Origin: JBFGCA01 sp041567315
GTDB lineage: Bacteria; Acidobacteriota; Thermoanaerobaculia; Multivoradales; JAHEKO01
Reading direction: 5' to 3'
DNA: 7,007 nucleotides
NCBI GenBank assembly: GCA_041567315.1
Contig: JBFGCA010000169.1
Coordinates: forward strand, 1 to 7,007
Shown here: piece by piece, positions 1-6,271 of the stretch
How positions within the stretch are numbered: position 1 is the stretch's first letter
How the letters are laid out: each line of letters opens with the position of its first letter
Notes under the pieces: model-generated
What the model was told of the DNA's origin: nothing
The model's input: the letters and a program-made list of their open reading frames with translations, nothing else
Database searches by the model: none
Translations under genes and position numbers: made by a program

Positions 1-2
1 CC

Positions 3-1577
3 GACCTCACCCAGCTCACCCTCGACGCCTCGGCCAACGACGGCTCCCCGCTCGGCAAGATCCAGGGACTCTACCTCTCCCGGCTCCACCCCGCCGTCGC
101 CCGACTCGCCCAACAGGCCGGGCCACCGCCCGACCGCACCCTCACCGTCGCCAAGGCGGGCGCCGGCAGCGGCCTGGTGACCAGCGTCCCCGCGGGGATC
201 AACTGCGGGGCGGACTGCAGCGAGGCCTTCGCCGACGGCACCGCCGTCGCCCTCACCGCCACCCCCGACCCCGGGTCGCTCTTTGCCGGCTGGAGCGGCG
301 ATGCCGACTGCCTCGACGGCCAGCTCACCCTGAGCGCCGACCGCGCCTGCACCGCCACCTTCCAGCTCGAGTCGGCCGCCAGCTACCAGCTCTCGGTCGC
401 GCTGTCCGGTTCCGGCACGGGGGCGGTGACCAGCGCGCCGGCCGGCATCGACTGCCCCGGCGACTGTCTGGAGTCCTACCTCGACGGCACCGTGGTGCTG
501 CTCGCCGCCGCCCCCGACCCCGGCTCGGTCTTTACCGGCTGGAGCGGCGATGCCGACTGCACCGACGGCCAGCTGACGATGAGCGCCGACCGCGCCTGTA
601 CCGCCGGCTTCGAGGCCGGCGCCCCGGGGGCCGGACTGGTCGCCGCCTACGGCTTCGAGGAGGGCACCGGCGCCACCGCCGGCGACGCCTCCGGCAACCT
701 CAACACCGGCACCATCAGCGGCGCCGCCTGGACCGGCGCCGGCTACTTCGGCAACGCCCTGTCCTTCGACGGCGTCGACGACTGGGTCACCGTCCCCGAC
801 GCACCGACGCTCGACCTCACCACCGCCATGACCCTCGAGGCCTGGGTCCGACCCACCACCGTCTCCGGCTGGCGCACCACCCTGATCAAGGAGATCCCCG
901 GCGAGCTGGCCTACGCCCTCTACCTCAACGACGGCGCCCCCGACGCCCCGGCCGGCTGGATCAACACCGGCGCCGGCGCCTGGGCCGCCGCCGCCGCCCC
1001 GCTGCCCACCAACACCTGGACCCACCTCGCCACCACCTGGGACGGCACCACCCTGCGCCTCTACCTCGACGGCCTGCTCGCCGGCTCCACCCCCGCCAGC
1101 GGACAGCTCCTGCAGTCCGCCAACCCCCTGCGTATCGGCGGCAACGCCGTCTGGGGCGAGTTCTTCAGCGGTCTCATCGACGAGGTCCGCCTCTACGACC
1201 GCGCTCTCTCCGCCGCCGAGATCCAAACCGACATGATTACCCCCGTCTCCGGCGGACCGCCGCCGCCCACGGCGACCCTGTCGGTCTTCAAGATCGGCAC
1301 CGGCTCGGGCACCGTCTCCAGCACGCCGGCCGGCATCGACTGCGGCACCGACTGCAGCGAGACCTACCCCCAAGGCACGGCGGTCACGCTGACCGCCACC
1401 CCCGCCGGCGACCACGTCTTCTCCGGCTGGAGCGGGGATGCCGATTGCCTCGACGGCGCCGTTACCCTCAACGCCGACGTCGCCTGTACGGCCAGGTTCG
1501 ATACCACGCAGCCCATCTTCATCGACGGGTTCGAGTCCGGCGACACCTCGGCCTGGAGCGGCCAGCAGAGCGGCTGA
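3..1577 (+). CDS. Large exported protein with four-cysteine repeats, LamG domain and C-terminal tag (5' truncated)
   Basis: The reading frame is open from the left edge to TGA at 1575-1577, so the true start lies outside the window. A GTG at 177 falls in the middle of the first repeat and is not a start. The visible 524 residues hold, in order: an unidentified stub (1-45), two tandem repeats of the divergent InlB-B type (about 46-120 and 128-203), a LamG/concanavalin-like domain (about 211-411), a Pro-rich linker with a run of prolines (419-422), a third repeat (424-499), and the tail IFIDGFESGDTSAWS (505-519). The LamG call rests on SFDGVDDWV, MTLEAWVRP, NTWTHLATTWDG, LRLYLDG and GLIDEVRLYDRALSAAEI, which are typical LamG_3 signatures. 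LamG domains commonly bind carbohydrate or act as adhesion modules. The even, paired cysteines imply export to an oxidising compartment. No catalytic domain is visible in this part. Wobble positions are strongly C-biased. The exported surface/extracellular assignment is firm; the biological role is unknown. Confidence 0.9.
   Translation, partial: DLTQLTLDASANDGSPLGKIQGLYLSRLHPAVARLAQQAGPPPDRTLTVAKAGAGSGLVTSVPAGINCGADCSEAFADGTAVALTATPDPGSLFAGWSGDADCLDGQLTLSADRACTATFQLESAASYQLSVALSGSGTGAVTSAPAGIDCPGDCLESYLDGTVVLLAAAPDPGSVFTGWSGDADCTDGQLTMSADRACTAGFEAGAPGAGLVAAYGFEEGTGATAGDASGNLNTGTISGAAWTGAGYFGNALSFDGVDDWVTVPDAPTLDLTTAMTLEAWVRPTTVSGWRTTLIKEIPGELAYALYLNDGAPDAPAGWINTGAGAWAAAAAPLPTNTWTHLATTWDGTTLRLYLDGLLAGSTPASGQLLQSANPLRIGGNAVWGEFFSGLIDEVRLYDRALSAAEIQTDMITPVSGGPPPPTATLSVFKIGTGSGTVSSTPAGIDCGTDCSETYPQGTAVTLTATPAGDHVFSGWSGDADCLDGAVTLNADVACTARFDTTQPIFIDGFESGDTSAWSGQQSG
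138..362 (+). repeat. InlB-B-like four-cysteine protein repeat, copy 1
   Basis: It encodes residues 46-120 of the partial protein, beginning TLTVAKAGAGSG and ending ACTATF. Conserved landmarks are GSG, PAGI-x-C, a second Cys after three residues, GT-V-LTATPDPGS, GWSGDADC and AC. Cysteines are C68, C72, C103 and C116. The pattern fits the divergent InlB B-repeat/bacterial repeat family found in secreted proteins. Confidence 0.85.
384..611 (+). repeat. InlB-B-like four-cysteine protein repeat, copy 2
   Basis: It encodes residues 128-203 and lies directly after copy 1 with an 83-residue period, measured from C68 to C151. Cysteines C151, C155, C186 and C199 keep exactly the spacing of copy 1. 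The DNA around GWSGDADC (537-560) is the same as in copy 1 (288-311), and the similarity continues through DGQLT-x-SADRACTA. This suggests fairly recent duplication or gene conversion. Confidence 0.85.
633..1235 (+). other. LamG/concanavalin A-like domain within the tagged exported protein
   Basis: Residues 211-411 form a complete jelly-roll LamG_3-type module of about 200 residues. It starts at GLVAAYGFEEGTG, which matches the usual 'LVAHWSFDEGTG' opening. It continues through FDGVDDWVTVPD and LEAWVRP and closes with GLIDEVRLYDRALSAAEI. It sits between repeats 2 and 3. Family members bind sugars or proteins; the ligand here cannot be read from the sequence. Confidence 0.85.
1272..1499 (+). 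repeat. InlB-B-like four-cysteine protein repeat, copy 3
   Basis: It encodes residues 424-499, from ATLSVFKIGTGSG to ACTARF. It is separated from copies 1 and 2 by the LamG domain. C447, C451, C482 and C495 repeat the C-x3-C-x30-C-x12-C spacing exactly. Its DNA is more diverged (GGGGAT and GATTGC in the GWSGDADC segment at 1425-1448) than copies 1 and 2 are from each other. Confidence 0.85.
1515..1559 (+). other. Possible C-terminal sorting or recognition tag (IFIDGFESGDTSAWS)
   Basis: Residues 505-519 of the partial protein lie five residues from the stop. From general familiarity, endings of the form 'F-x-DGFESGD-x-SxWS' recur at the extreme C-terminus of otherwise unrelated secreted proteins of several high-GC Gram-negative groups. 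It lacks the hydrophobic helix and basic tail of PEP-CTERM or LPXTG signals, so a different mechanism would apply. A sorting function is inference. Confidence 0.45.
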
Positions 1578-1728
1578 GCCTCGGCTCGCCACCGGCTCTT
1601 TCTTCCCGCCGCCTCTTCCGGCAGTCGGTGGCTCACCCTTGTCGGGAGATCCCGGCTCTGGCAGCATAGCCGGCAGCGCTCGGCTCCCGCCGGCACGCCG
1701 CCGTGCTGCTGCCGATCCACCCCTGTAG
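1578..1728 (+). other. Intergenic region: likely leader and promoter space of the downstream operon
   Basis: These 151 bases lie between the tagged protein and the fusion enzyme and hold no convincing small gene. A short stem GAGCC (1576-1580)/GGCTC (1594-1598) followed by TTTCTT (1599-1604) is a weak terminator-like candidate for the upstream gene. A small dyad CGGGA-GA-TCCCG lies at 1643-1654. A poor sigma70-like pair (TTGTCG at 1639, GCATAG at 1664, spacing 19) can be drawn but is not convincing. No clear Shine-Dalgarno sequence precedes the ATG at 1729. Confidence 0.4.
1671..1714 (+). other. GC-rich nested inverted repeats just upstream of the fusion gene
   Basis: CGGCAGC (1671-1677) is complementary to GCTGCCG (1708-1714). 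Inside it, GCACG (1693-1697) pairs with CGTGC (1702-1706) across a four-base loop. The structure ends 14 bases before the ATG at 1729. No T-run follows it, so an intrinsic terminator is unlikely. It could structure the mRNA leader, or be a chance outcome of high GC. Confidence 0.25.
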
Positions 1729-3909
1729 ATGAGTCGGGAGAGAGCATCGAGCTTCGCCGGTGATTCGCCTCTGCGGGTCGCCATCGTCGGCGCCGGGTTC
1801 ATCGCCGACTACCACCTTCAGATCTTGCGGGCGATCCCCGGGGTGGAGGTCACCGCCGTCTGTGACGTCCAGCCGGATCGGGCCGAAGCCGTCGCCGAAA
1901 CCTGGGGAGTCGGCCACGCGACAGCCCGGCTCGAAGACCTCGCCGAGCGCGGCGTCGGCGTCGCCCACGTCCTGGTCCCGCCCGACCTGCACGCCACGGT
2001 CACCCGCCGGCTCCTCGAGCTCGGGATCGGCGCCTTTGTGGAGAAACCGCTCGCCCTCGAGCGTGCCGCAGCCGAGGAGCTCTGCCGGATGGCGGGGGAC
2101 CGGCACCTGCCGCTGGGCGTCAACCACAACAACCTCTTCCATCCGGCCTTCGTCCGTCTGCGCCGCAGGCTGGAGAGCGGCGCGCTGGGCCGCCTCGAGC
2201 ACGTCCGGCTGTGCTGGAACCTGCCGCTGGCACAGCTCGAGGCGCAAGACGAGCAGCACTGGATGTTCCGCTCGCCGCGCAACATCCTCTTCGAGCAGGG
2301 ACCCCATCCTTTCAGCCTGGTGCAGGCCCTGGTCGGTCCGGTTCGCTCGGTCACCGCCAAGATCCTCGGCACCCGCCGGCTGGCCACGGGTCAGGTCTTC
2401 CACGACCGGTGGTCGGTGGCGGGCCAGGGCCGAGCCGGAACGGCAGACGTTTATCTCAGCTTCGGTCAGGGCCTTCCCCGCGCGACCCTCGAGGTGCTCT
2501 GCTCGGACGGTGCCGTCGAGGCCGATCTCCACCACAATCTGGTGAGCGCCGAGCTCAAGACCCAGTTTCTCGACTTCTGGAACAGCTTTCTGGCCGCGCG
2601 ACGGCGCGGCCGCGCGCTCCGCCGCGACGCGTGGCGAAACGTCGCGCAGTACCTCCTCTACACGCTGGGTCGCGGCGCCCGCAGAGACCCCTTTTTTGTC
2701 GGCATGCGGGACTCGATCCGGGCATTCTACTCGGCGCTCGCCAGTGACAAAAACCGCCGCAGCGGCGCCGAGCGGGCCGTTGCGGTCGTCGAGTGGTGCG
2801 AGGAGGCGGCCACGGCCGCCGGCGTGGGCGATCGCGAGACCGAGCTTCCGGTCCTCGGCGCTCGGCCGGCTCGCAGCGGCGAAGTCGCAGTCCTGGGCGC
2901 CACCGGATTCATCGGCCGCCGGGTGGTCGCCAAGCTGATCGAGCGCGGGACGCCGGTCACCGCGGTGGTGCGCCGCAGGCATGGACTGGCCGAAGACTTG
3001 GCCGCGGGGGCGAGGTCGGGCCACCTGCGGCTCGCCAGCGGCAGTCTCGAGGACCGCGGCGGCCTCCGCGAGGTGCTCGCCGGCTGCCGGGCGGTTATCC
3101 ACCTGGCGACCGGCGCGACGGCGCCCTGGAAGGAGGTCGAGCGCTCGATGGTGCAGGGGACCGTCGGCGTCGCCGAGCTCTGCCTCGAACTGGGAGCGGA
3201 GCGGCTGATCTACGTGTCCTCGATCGCCGCGCTCTATCTGGGCCCCGAGCTGCGACATTCGGTGATCGAGGACAGCTGGCAGACCGATCCGCGTCCGCAC
3301 CGGCGCGACCTCTACTCGCGTGGCAAAATCGCCACCGAAGCGGCCCTGAGCCGCCTGCACCGGCAGCACCGGCTGCCGGTCGTGGTGGCTCGTCCCGGGG
3401 TCGTCTTCGGAGCGGGCATGCCGCTTCAGCACGGTGGCCTCGGCCTATGGGTGCGCGACAACCACTGCGTGGGCTGGGGACGGGGCGACCACCCGCTGCC
3501 GCTGGTGTGGGTGGATGACGTGGCCGAGGCGCTGGTCCAGATCGCCGACCATCGAGGGCGGGATCTCGATGGCCAGGCCCTCAACCTGTGCGCCAGAGTG
3601 CCGCTGACGGCGGCGGAGATCGTGGCCGAGCTACGCGAGGCAAGCGGGCGTAACCTGGTCTTTCATGCCCGGCCGTTGTGGCTGAGCCAGGCGATCGAGA
3701 TCGCGAAGTGGGCCGTGAAACGAGTCGGTGGCCGCCGCGACGCTCGGTTTCCCGCCTTCCGCGATCTCAAGTCGCGAGCCCTCTGCCCGGCTTTCAGCTC
3801 CCACACGGCGCGCGCTCTCGGATGGCTGCCCATCGAGGACCGGGCCACATTTCTGGAGCGGGTCGTGCGGCCGGCCTCAAGGCCCCCGATCCCCGAGTGG
3901 AAATCGTGA
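1729..3909 (+). CDS. Fusion enzyme: Gfo/Idh/MocA oxidoreductase plus extended-SDR NAD-dependent epimerase/dehydratase
   Basis: This 726-residue cytoplasmic protein appears to join two NAD(P)-dependent sugar-modifying enzymes. Residues about 15-370 are a Gfo/Idh/MocA oxidoreductase. It has the Rossmann motif VAIVGAGFIA (17-26), the catalytic EKP with K106, and a second-domain EQGPHPF in which H193 fits the family's conserved histidine. Residues about 385-715 are an extended short-chain dehydrogenase. It has VAVLGATGFIG (386-396), VIHLATG (456-462), YVSSIA (495-500, catalytic Ser) and YSRGK (Y529 to K533, the YxxxK pair). Each half is near the usual length of a free-standing enzyme (about 340-360 residues) and all main motifs are intact, so both halves are probably active. 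The start is fixed because TAG at 1726-1728 lies in frame directly before the ATG. The gene opens a tight operon with a glycosyltransferase, which points to modification of a nucleotide sugar for glycan assembly. The substrate cannot be read from the sequence. Confidence 0.92.
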   Translation: MSRERASSFAGDSPLRVAIVGAGFIADYHLQILRAIPGVEVTAVCDVQPDRAEAVAETWGVGHATARLEDLAERGVGVAHVLVPPDLHATVTRRLLELGIGAFVEKPLALERAAAEELCRMAGDRHLPLGVNHNNLFHPAFVRLRRRLESGALGRLEHVRLCWNLPLAQLEAQDEQHWMFRSPRNILFEQGPHPFSLVQALVGPVRSVTAKILGTRRLATGQVFHDRWSVAGQGRAGTADVYLSFGQGLPRATLEVLCSDGAVEADLHHNLVSAELKTQFLDFWNSFLAARRRGRALRRDAWRNVAQYLLYTLGRGARRDPFFVGMRDSIRAFYSALASDKNRRSGAERAVAVVEWCEEAATAAGVGDRETELPVLGARPARSGEVAVLGATGFIGRRVVAKLIERGTPVTAVVRRRHGLAEDLAAGARSGHLRLASGSLEDRGGLREVLAGCRAVIHLATGATAPWKEVERSMVQGTVGVAELCLELGAERLIYVSSIAALYLGPELRHSVIEDSWQTDPRPHRRDLYSRGKIATEAALSRLHRQHRLPVVVARPGVVFGAGMPLQHGGLGLWVRDNHCVGWGRGDHPLPLVWVDDVAEALVQIADHRGRDLDGQALNLCARVPLTAAEIVAELREASGRNLVFHARPLWLSQAIEIAKWAVKRVGGRRDARFPAFRDLKSRALCPAFSSHTARALGWLPIEDRATFLERVVRPASRPPIPEWKS

Positions 3910-3916
3910 TCCACCC

Positions 3917-5110
3917 ATGAGCACAAGGTCGATGAGCCCGTCTGCCCGGCCTCCTCACCTGCTCCACGTATTCTCGACCTTTGCCGCGGGCGGACCCGAA
4001 GTGCGGACGATCCGTCTGATCGCCACCTTCGGAGAGGAGTTCCGACACTCGATTCTGGCCATGGACGGATGCCTCGACGCAGCGCAAGCTCTCCCGCCCG
4101 GAGCGCCGGTACAAATCCTCCCGAGCCTGCCCAAGAGGGGCTCTCTGAGAACCGCGGTTCGCCTTCGCCCGGTGCTCGACGACGTCCGACCCGATCTCAT
4201 CCTGACCTACAACTGGGGTGCCTTCGACGTCCTTCTCGCCGCCCGCGCGGCCGAGCGCCGCCGACTCATCCACCACGAAGAGGGCTTCAACAGGGACGAG
4301 GCCGTCCGCTTCAAGCGACGGCGGGTCCTGGCGCGGCGCTTCGTCCTGCCCCGCGTCTACCGGGTCGTCGTGCCGTCGCAAACGCTGCTGGAGCTTGCCA
4401 CACGGCTGTGGAGACTGCCGCGCCGGCTTCTGACCTTCATACCCAACGGGGTCCGTCTCGCCGACTATCCGGCCGCCGACGGCAACTCCCGGCTCCGCTC
4501 GGAGCTGGGGATCCCGCCGGCAGCGCCGGTGGTGGGTGCGGTCGGGGCGCTGCGCCCGGTCAAGAACCTCGGACGGCTGATCGATGCGGTGGCAAAACTC
4601 GACGGCCGGCTCGGAGCTCATCTCCTGATCGTCGGCGACGGTTCGGAGCGGCCGGCGCTGGCTGCTCGCGCCGCCTCCAGGGGTCTCGCCAGCCGGGTTC
4701 ATTTCAGCGGCTACCAGGAGGTGGTGGCGCCCTGGCTCCAGTGCCTGGACCTGTACGCCCTGACCTCGGACAGCGAGCAACTGCCCGTCAGCCTGCTCGA
4801 AGCGATGGCCGCTCGACTGCCCGCCGTGGCCACGGCGGTGGGCGACGTCGCAGCGATGCTGCCCCCCGAGCAGCATCCATATCTCGTTGATCTCGAAGAC
4901 ACCGACCCGGTGGATCGCCTGACCGTCGTCATGACCCGCCTGCTCGAAGATCAACCGCTCCGTCGGCGGCTCGGAGAGCTCAACCGTCAGCGGGTCGCCA
5001 AGCGCTTCAGCTTCGCCTCTACCACTGCTGACTACCGGGATCTCTACTACTCCTGCCTGCTCGACGGTGCGCCTGGCTGGGAGGCAACGGGTGCCGGCCG
5101 ACAGGCCTGA
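3917..5110 (+). CDS. GT-B glycosyltransferase, family 4 type
   Basis: This 397-residue enzyme should transfer a sugar from a nucleotide donor to a lipid-linked or growing glycan on the cytoplasmic face. The acceptor-side N-domain opens with HLLHVFSTFAAGGPEVR (14-30), including the Gly-rich loop of GT4 enzymes. The donor-side C-domain has FIPNGV (174-179), GALRPVKNLGRLIDA (210-224), LLIVGDGSERPAL (236-248) and VHFSGYQE (261-268). The EX7E motif is intact in SEQLPVSLLEAMA, with E287 and E295. Length is normal for the family and no membrane helix is evident. The frame is open back to 3728, but ATG 3917 is preferred: it lies 7 bases after the previous stop, the domain begins soon after, and earlier starts would overlap the fusion gene by up to 182 bases. 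ATG 3932 is a possible alternative. No strong ribosome binding site is seen. Resemblance to sugar transferases of exopolysaccharide clusters is likely; donor and linkage are unknown. Confidence 0.92.
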   Translation: MSTRSMSPSARPPHLLHVFSTFAAGGPEVRTIRLIATFGEEFRHSILAMDGCLDAAQALPPGAPVQILPSLPKRGSLRTAVRLRPVLDDVRPDLILTYNWGAFDVLLAARAAERRRLIHHEEGFNRDEAVRFKRRRVLARRFVLPRVYRVVVPSQTLLELATRLWRLPRRLLTFIPNGVRLADYPAADGNSRLRSELGIPPAAPVVGAVGALRPVKNLGRLIDAVAKLDGRLGAHLLIVGDGSERPALAARAASRGLASRVHFSGYQEVVAPWLQCLDLYALTSDSEQLPVSLLEAMAARLPAVATAVGDVAAMLPPEQHPYLVDLEDTDPVDRLTVVMTRLLEDQPLRRRLGELNRQRVAKRFSFASTTADYRDLYYSCLLDGAPGWEATGAGRQA

Positions 5111-5120
5111 GTCGACGGCG

Positions 5121-6266
5121 ATGTCCGACCGTCTCTCGCGGCTGACGGAGCTGATCCAGAACCTCGCGCTCGCGTCGCTCTCGATCCTGCTGACTGCCGG
5201 CGCCCTGGAGCTGATCTTCCGGCTGACCCATCCTCCACACCCCGAGCTGCGCCAGCCGCAGGTCCGCTACGTCCGAGTCGATGCGGACCCGGCTCGAGGG
5301 CGCTCCTCCGGTTATGCCTACCTCGTCCCCAATCAGCAGGCCTTCCATCTCGAAGCTCCCGTTTCGAGCAACTCCCTGGGGCTGCGGGGACCGGAGATCC
5401 AGCAGCCCAAGCCGGCCGGTCGCTACCGGATCCTGGCGGTCGGCGACTCGCACACCTTCGGCTTCGGCGTCGCCGAGAGCGACACCTGGCCGTCGATCCT
5501 GGAGCGCCGGCTACGGAGGGCGGACGGTTGGCGGGATCTCGACCTGGAGGTCGTCAACGGCGGCATCGAGGCTCTTTCTCTCGACCAGGAGGTCCAGTTG
5601 TTCAAGGACCGTCTCCTCGAACTGGAGCCGGATCTCGTGCTCTGGGCCTACTACTGGAACGACATGCCGATGTCCGGGGACCCGTCGGAGACCCCGCCGG
5701 CAGCGGCGGCGATCGAGAGCGACGACGGCGCCTCGTCCCCCCGCCCCGCCGACAGGCCCGCGGCCGGCGGGCTCGCCAGGATCCAGGGCTTCCTCAAGAA
5801 GAGCTACGTTCTGTACTTCGTCGTGCAGCGGGTGCCCGCCCTCCAGATGGCCTTCTTCCCCACCGACGTGACCCGGTGGAAGCGGGCCACGCTCGAAGGC
5901 CGGGGGTCTGCCCGCATCGACGCCGCCTGGGCCCACGTCGCACGGCGCATGGCCGAGCTGGTCTCGCTCGCCGAAGAGATCGGCTTCGAGCTGATCGTCA
6001 TCCCGCTGCCCCTGTTCGAACAGATGACCTCGTCCATCTACTCCCGAAGCCTCTATCAGGATCGACTCGAGACGATCTGCGGCGAGCTGGGGATCACGTT
6101 TCTCGACCCACTGTCCGAGATCCGCGCGATCGAACCCTCGTATCCGCGCGACTTCATACCCTTCGACGGCCACCCGCGCCGGCGTGTCTACGAGGCCCTC
6201 GCCGGAGCGGCCGCGGCGGTCCTCACCGCCCGCCCGCCGCAGTCGGGCGCGGCCGCCGGCAGCTGA
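5121..6266 (+). CDS. Membrane-anchored SGNH/GDSL-family hydrolase
   Basis: This 381-residue protein has one N-terminal hydrophobic segment (about 11-34, LIQNLALASLSILLTAGALE), which should act as a signal anchor and place the catalytic part outside the cytoplasmic membrane. SGNH blocks are complete: GDSHTFGFG (108-116, nucleophile S110), VNGGIEALS (145-153, oxyanion glycine), YYWNDM (177-182, N180) and FDGHPRRRVYE (348-358, D349 and H351). Such enzymes hydrolyse or transfer acyl esters. Next to sugar-modifying and glycosyltransferase genes, acetyl ester removal or addition on an exported glycan is a reasonable inference. A low-complexity Ala/Pro/Ser insert (about 184-217) separates block III from a hydrophobic stretch SYVLYFVVQRVPALQMAFF (228-246), which may pack against the membrane. 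ATG 5121 is chosen because it lies 10 bases after the upstream stop and places the anchor near the N-terminus. GTG 5091 and GTG 5067 are in frame but overlap the glycosyltransferase gene. Confidence 0.88.
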   Translation: MSDRLSRLTELIQNLALASLSILLTAGALELIFRLTHPPHPELRQPQVRYVRVDADPARGRSSGYAYLVPNQQAFHLEAPVSSNSLGLRGPEIQQPKPAGRYRILAVGDSHTFGFGVAESDTWPSILERRLRRADGWRDLDLEVVNGGIEALSLDQEVQLFKDRLLELEPDLVLWAYYWNDMPMSGDPSETPPAAAAIESDDGASSPRPADRPAAGGLARIQGFLKKSYVLYFVVQRVPALQMAFFPTDVTRWKRATLEGRGSARIDAAWAHVARRMAELVSLAEEIGFELIVIPLPLFEQMTSSIYSRSLYQDRLETICGELGITFLDPLSEIRAIEPSYPRDFIPFDGHPRRRVYEALAGAAAAVLTARPPQSGAAAGS

Positions 6267-6271
6267 ATTCA

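Noticed and set aside
177..179. GTG as the start of the first gene
   Set aside because: It falls inside the first repeat (SGLVTS), and the same frame continues upstream to the window edge with sensible protein sequence, so the gene is truncated and does not start here.
1576..1604. Intrinsic terminator after the tagged protein gene
   Set aside because: The 5-base stem with a 13-base loop and the interrupted TTTCTT tract are too weak to call. It is noted only within the intergenic entry.
2839..2887. Possibility that the fusion is an assembly artefact or a missed stop between two genes
   Set aside because: The frame runs without a stop or frameshift through a plausible linker (residues about 371-384), and both halves are full length. 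There is no start-like site with a ribosome binding sequence at the boundary.
1633..3432. Long open frame of 599 codons on the - strand
   Set aside because: It lies opposite the fusion gene, whose domains and catalytic motifs are unmistakable. Its translation is Arg/Ala/Asp-rich and shows no recognisable domain. Such mirrored frames are expected in DNA of this GC content.
2793..3518. Overlapping + strand frame of 241 codons inside the fusion gene
   Set aside because: It is an out-of-frame, Arg/Gly/Pro-rich translation of the SDR half with no motif of its own.
3728..3916. Extended N-terminus for the glycosyltransferase
   Set aside because: It would overlap the end of the fusion gene by 182 bases. 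Its 63 extra residues are low-complexity Ser/Pro/Arg and precede the normal GT-B start.
3794..4954. Open frame of 386 codons on the - strand
   Set aside because: It is antisense to the glycosyltransferase with its intact EX7E motif. The translation has low-complexity composition and no family signature.
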